Below are positions 61,254 through 64,000 of a stretch of 64,000 bases of DNA, in pieces. Within the stretch, counting starts at the first letter, position 1. Each line of letters starts with the position of its first letter. The position numbers and the translations under genes were made by a program. Origin of the DNA: Panicum virgatum (lineage: Eukaryota > Streptophyta > Magnoliopsida > Poales > Poaceae); the NCBI RefSeq assembly GCF_016808335.1, contig NC_053153.1, positions 15,573,033 to 15,637,032 of the forward strand, given 5' to 3'. The notes under the pieces were generated by a model, which made no database searches, was not told the DNA's origin, and worked only from the letters and a program-made list of their open reading frames with translations.

Positions 61254-62379
61254 CATTCCATTCTCTCCAAGAAGGCTTTCCTCTCTCTTGCTCTCTTAGC
61301 TAGGTAGTGGAGCTAGGCTAGTTCTCTTTAGCGAGCAGGTCGTACTCGGGGTCGTTGAGCAATCCTCGGCTCCTGGTATGGCTTTGTATCCGACTTGTCA
61401 GACTTCTATTCATAATATAGAGTTCTGCCATGGTTACTTTACTATCTTGATAGTTTATCAATCCATGCTTAGATCGTTCATAAGTTATGCTACGATCTTG
61501 GTTAGGCCAGATGATCCGGGTACGGATAGATGTTCGTTGTGCTTTCGGGCTTGCTATAGTGTTTTACTCGTCCATCCGAAGGGTGGGAGACCTGGGGGTA
61601 CTAGAGTAGTGACTTCATACACGAGCGTGGTGCTCGGGTATGTGGGATCCTTCGGATATGACCGTGCTCCACGGTGTGACTGGGGTAGACGACAGGTGGT
61701 GACAGCCCTGTCCGTCCGGCGTAACAGCGGTGTTGCGTTTAGCGTACTCCCCGACGTTCGAGTTCGGTGTAGGAGTTCATTCAAAGAGGTAACGGGACTG
61801 GATGTACTCCGGTGCGGGACCTTCTCCCCGCTATCCCATTTTTCTGGCACATGCAATCCTAACCATGATCTAACATAATCCCAGCTTTGGATAGAAGCAC
61901 TAGGACACCTAACCTAGCCTATGCTCCAGCTGACTTGACGTAGGATAGAGTAGTCCTTTGTTTTATAGTTTCTCTCATTTATTCCTTCCTCTTGGAGTGT
62001 GGATGTGTGCTGTGTCGCATTACCCTTGCTTATTCTTTATCTGTACTTACCCCTGTTAGAGTATTGCCTATTGATTGAGGCACAATGTCATGGTTAATGT
62101 TGAGTACAATACATTTGCCACTGCCGTCCTTTGAGACACAAATAAATGACGATACCCTTACTCTCCGGGTGAAATGCTATAACGGTATATCCGTGCACTT
62201 GCGAATCCATCTGTAATCGTATTGATTATACCACGAGAGTGGCACCCCTTGGGTGCAATTGCTAGGATGGGTTCGGCGCCCTCATTCCTAGTGATTGCAC
62301 TAAGGACTGCCAACAGGCTTTTCTGGCACTGTTGCTAAGGATTAACCATTCCTAGTGATTGCGCTAAGAAATGTCAACA
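60692..62379. repeat. Solo LTR, copy 2
   Basis: This is the same insertion as 17746-19350, between CCCAC at 60687-60691 and 62380-62384. It is 1688 bases because of a long CA tract and about 26 bases near 62162-62190 that copy 1 lacks. The TATA box lies just upstream of the CA tract. Confidence 0.75.
61181..61250. repeat. (CA)35 microsatellite
   Basis: Seventy bases of pure CA lie directly downstream of the TATA box of the solo LTR. The same site in copy 1 (18231-18245) has 15 bases. The open frame encoding His-Thr repeats across it is an artefact of the repeat. Confidence 0.97.
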
Positions 62380-64000
62380 CCCACCTCCATTAATCGCCGT
62401 CCTTGAGCTCGCCGGCCACCACCGTCGCGCCCCCCTCTTTCCCACCATGCCTCGGGCTATAAATAGGCCCTCGCGCAGCCATCAAGCACCACAAGCTCAC
62501 CCGCCACCTCCAGCCCTCCCCCCAATGCCCGCAGCGCCGCCACCACCACCATCTCCGGCGACCTCCACCGCCCACCGCGGGCACGCCTCCACGGGCCGCC
62601 TCTACTCGAGACAGGTAGGGGAATAGAACCCCCTAGCCCTCCTCTCTGTTTCCCCCTCCTCCATGGCTGCCCCAAGCCCCCAGGGCCGCGGACCCGAGGC
62701 CGCCGGCGCCTCCTCCCCCTCCTCTGTTATTCCTGTGTCGACAGGTAGAAGAAAGGGGGCAATTTTGCCTTGAGCCCCCTGTTCTTCCCCCTTTTCTTTT
62801 AAGAGCCCTCCCACTCTCTCTATTTTCCTTTTTAAAGAAAACCCCCTCTATCTTTGATAATTCCAATCTACCCTTCCACTTTACAAAATAATTATGAATA
62901 GGTCCTAGCCATTTCCAGAGTGACCCAAAATGTTCCCAATAATTATAATTAAGCCCTTGCCATCTCGAGAATATTTCCAAAAGAAGCCCCTCTCTTATTT
63001 CTTTTAATGAATAAGCCCCTCCACTATATAAAATTAATTCTAAATAGACCCTTGTCCTTTTTTGGAGTAGCCCAAATATTTTCAAAAATATTAATCAAGT
63101 CCTTCCACCCTAAAACTAATTACAAATAGGCCCTCGGATCCCTATTTAGCCCCTAGACCCCTCTTCGACCTGCCATCTCATGTGCCAAACATCCTCCGTT
63201 TGCCCCGAAACTTTACCACGCCTTTTCTAATGTAAATTCGGCCGTGCCATTAGAAAACCACCCAAAAATATTACTCCTATCTCCATATCTTAATTTTTCC
63301 CGACCCGAGCTCAACAATAAAACCTTTATTTCTTTTTCTTTATTGTGTGCTTGTTTGTGTGCGCTGTAGACCACGGTGTGAAGGAGGAAGAACCCATCGA
63401 CGAGCAGTACCGCGAGCAAGTGTGTGAGGACCAGTACCGCGACCCCAAACCCGAAGGACAGTACCTCGATCAGGACTTCCTGGAAGGCTTTGAGAACGGC
63501 AAGTTCAATCCCATCCTTTGATGCATATTTTGTCCCAGTTTTATAAACACAACCTATTGGCCTGTTTTACAAAATTGCATATGTTTTTACTGCTGAAACA
63601 TGGTTGGATAGCCACCCCTTGACTTGTTATAACCATTCCTTGACCACCTAGATTGATGTCTACATGCGATTCGTTCTATGTGGATGTTAATCACGCTAGA
63701 ATTGCTTAGGACCTTATACTTCTTCTACTACACATCAAATATTATTATTTATAAAGGAAAATGTGTGTGTGTGTCTGGGAAGGAAAAAGGTGGATTTATG
63801 GAAAACAAATGAAAGTTGTGTCTCGATGTGATGGATGGCATTTGTGTGAATTGCCAGAAGGTGTGCTTGTACCTTTGTGGTTGAGCAAGAAGGTTGGGAG
63901 ATATCCATCTTGTCACAATTAAGGTCCGAGTTGATGTGTCATTTTACCTAACTCAACTATCGTGCAAACCACTCGACCGTTGTGTGTGGCAACGGCTTAG

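Larger units (their letters stand above)
59989..64000 (+). repeat. Element A 5' LTR, copy 2 (runs off the window)
   Basis: It starts TGTAACATCCCG, carries the solo LTR at 60692-62379, and continues without the Tekay element (empty TTAAG site at 62949-62953). It holds about 150 bases near 63745-63900 that copy 1 lacks. The window ends inside the LTR, at CAACGGCTTAG. Confidence 0.85.

Noticed and set aside
61000..61299. Protein with a His-Thr repeat
   Set aside because: It is the CA microsatellite read in one frame, and copy 1 has only 15 bases there.

Overview
This is nuclear DNA from a grass (Poaceae). The evidence is nested long-LTR Ty3/gypsy chromoviruses of the Tekay/Del type, a Stowaway MITE, GC-rich LTR promoters, and a monocot-style wall-associated kinase (WAK) next to a TPR gene. 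I cannot name the species. There are only two host genes. The rest is retrotransposon, and the left and right parts of the window are copies of one another.

Layout of copy 1. Bases 1-1246 hold the last three exons of a TPR-repeat gene (+). A WAK gene follows on the minus strand (2275-12497), with three exons. A 7.2-kb Copia element (4205-11433) sits in its first intron. Next come a Stowaway MITE (13163-13418) and a 1.1-kb LTR (15894-16998, called B here). From 17054 to 47341 lies a degraded Tekay-like gypsy element, called A. Its 5' LTR holds a 1.6-kb solo LTR (17746-19350) and a complete, young 11.9-kb Tekay-type element on the minus strand (19891-31791). Its pol region holds a Reina-like gypsy (38598-43559). 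A's leader carries two related extra open reading frames before gag.

Layout of copy 2. At 47341/47342 the truncated 3' LTR of A runs directly into an intron of the same TPR gene, and the series restarts with an offset of 49362. Bases 1-6243 and 49363-55605 look identical. At 55605/55606 copy 2 skips 6423 bases (WAK exon 1 and most of the Copia element) across a 4-base microhomology. From there on the copies differ by about 1 percent plus indels. Copy 2 lacks the 11.9-kb Tekay insertion and shows its empty target site.

Order of events read from the nesting: Copia entered the WAK intron, and A entered the leader of B. The solo-LTR element entered A's 5' LTR, and the Reina-like element entered A's pol. 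The two versions of the locus then separated, and the Tekay element entered copy 1 only. A real tandem duplication and two haplotypes joined during assembly both fit the data. The most interesting points are a 110-base GT-AG intron inside the otherwise open gag-pol of the young Tekay element, the paired pre-gag ORFs of element A, and the abrupt change from perfect to 1 percent divergence exactly at the deletion junction.
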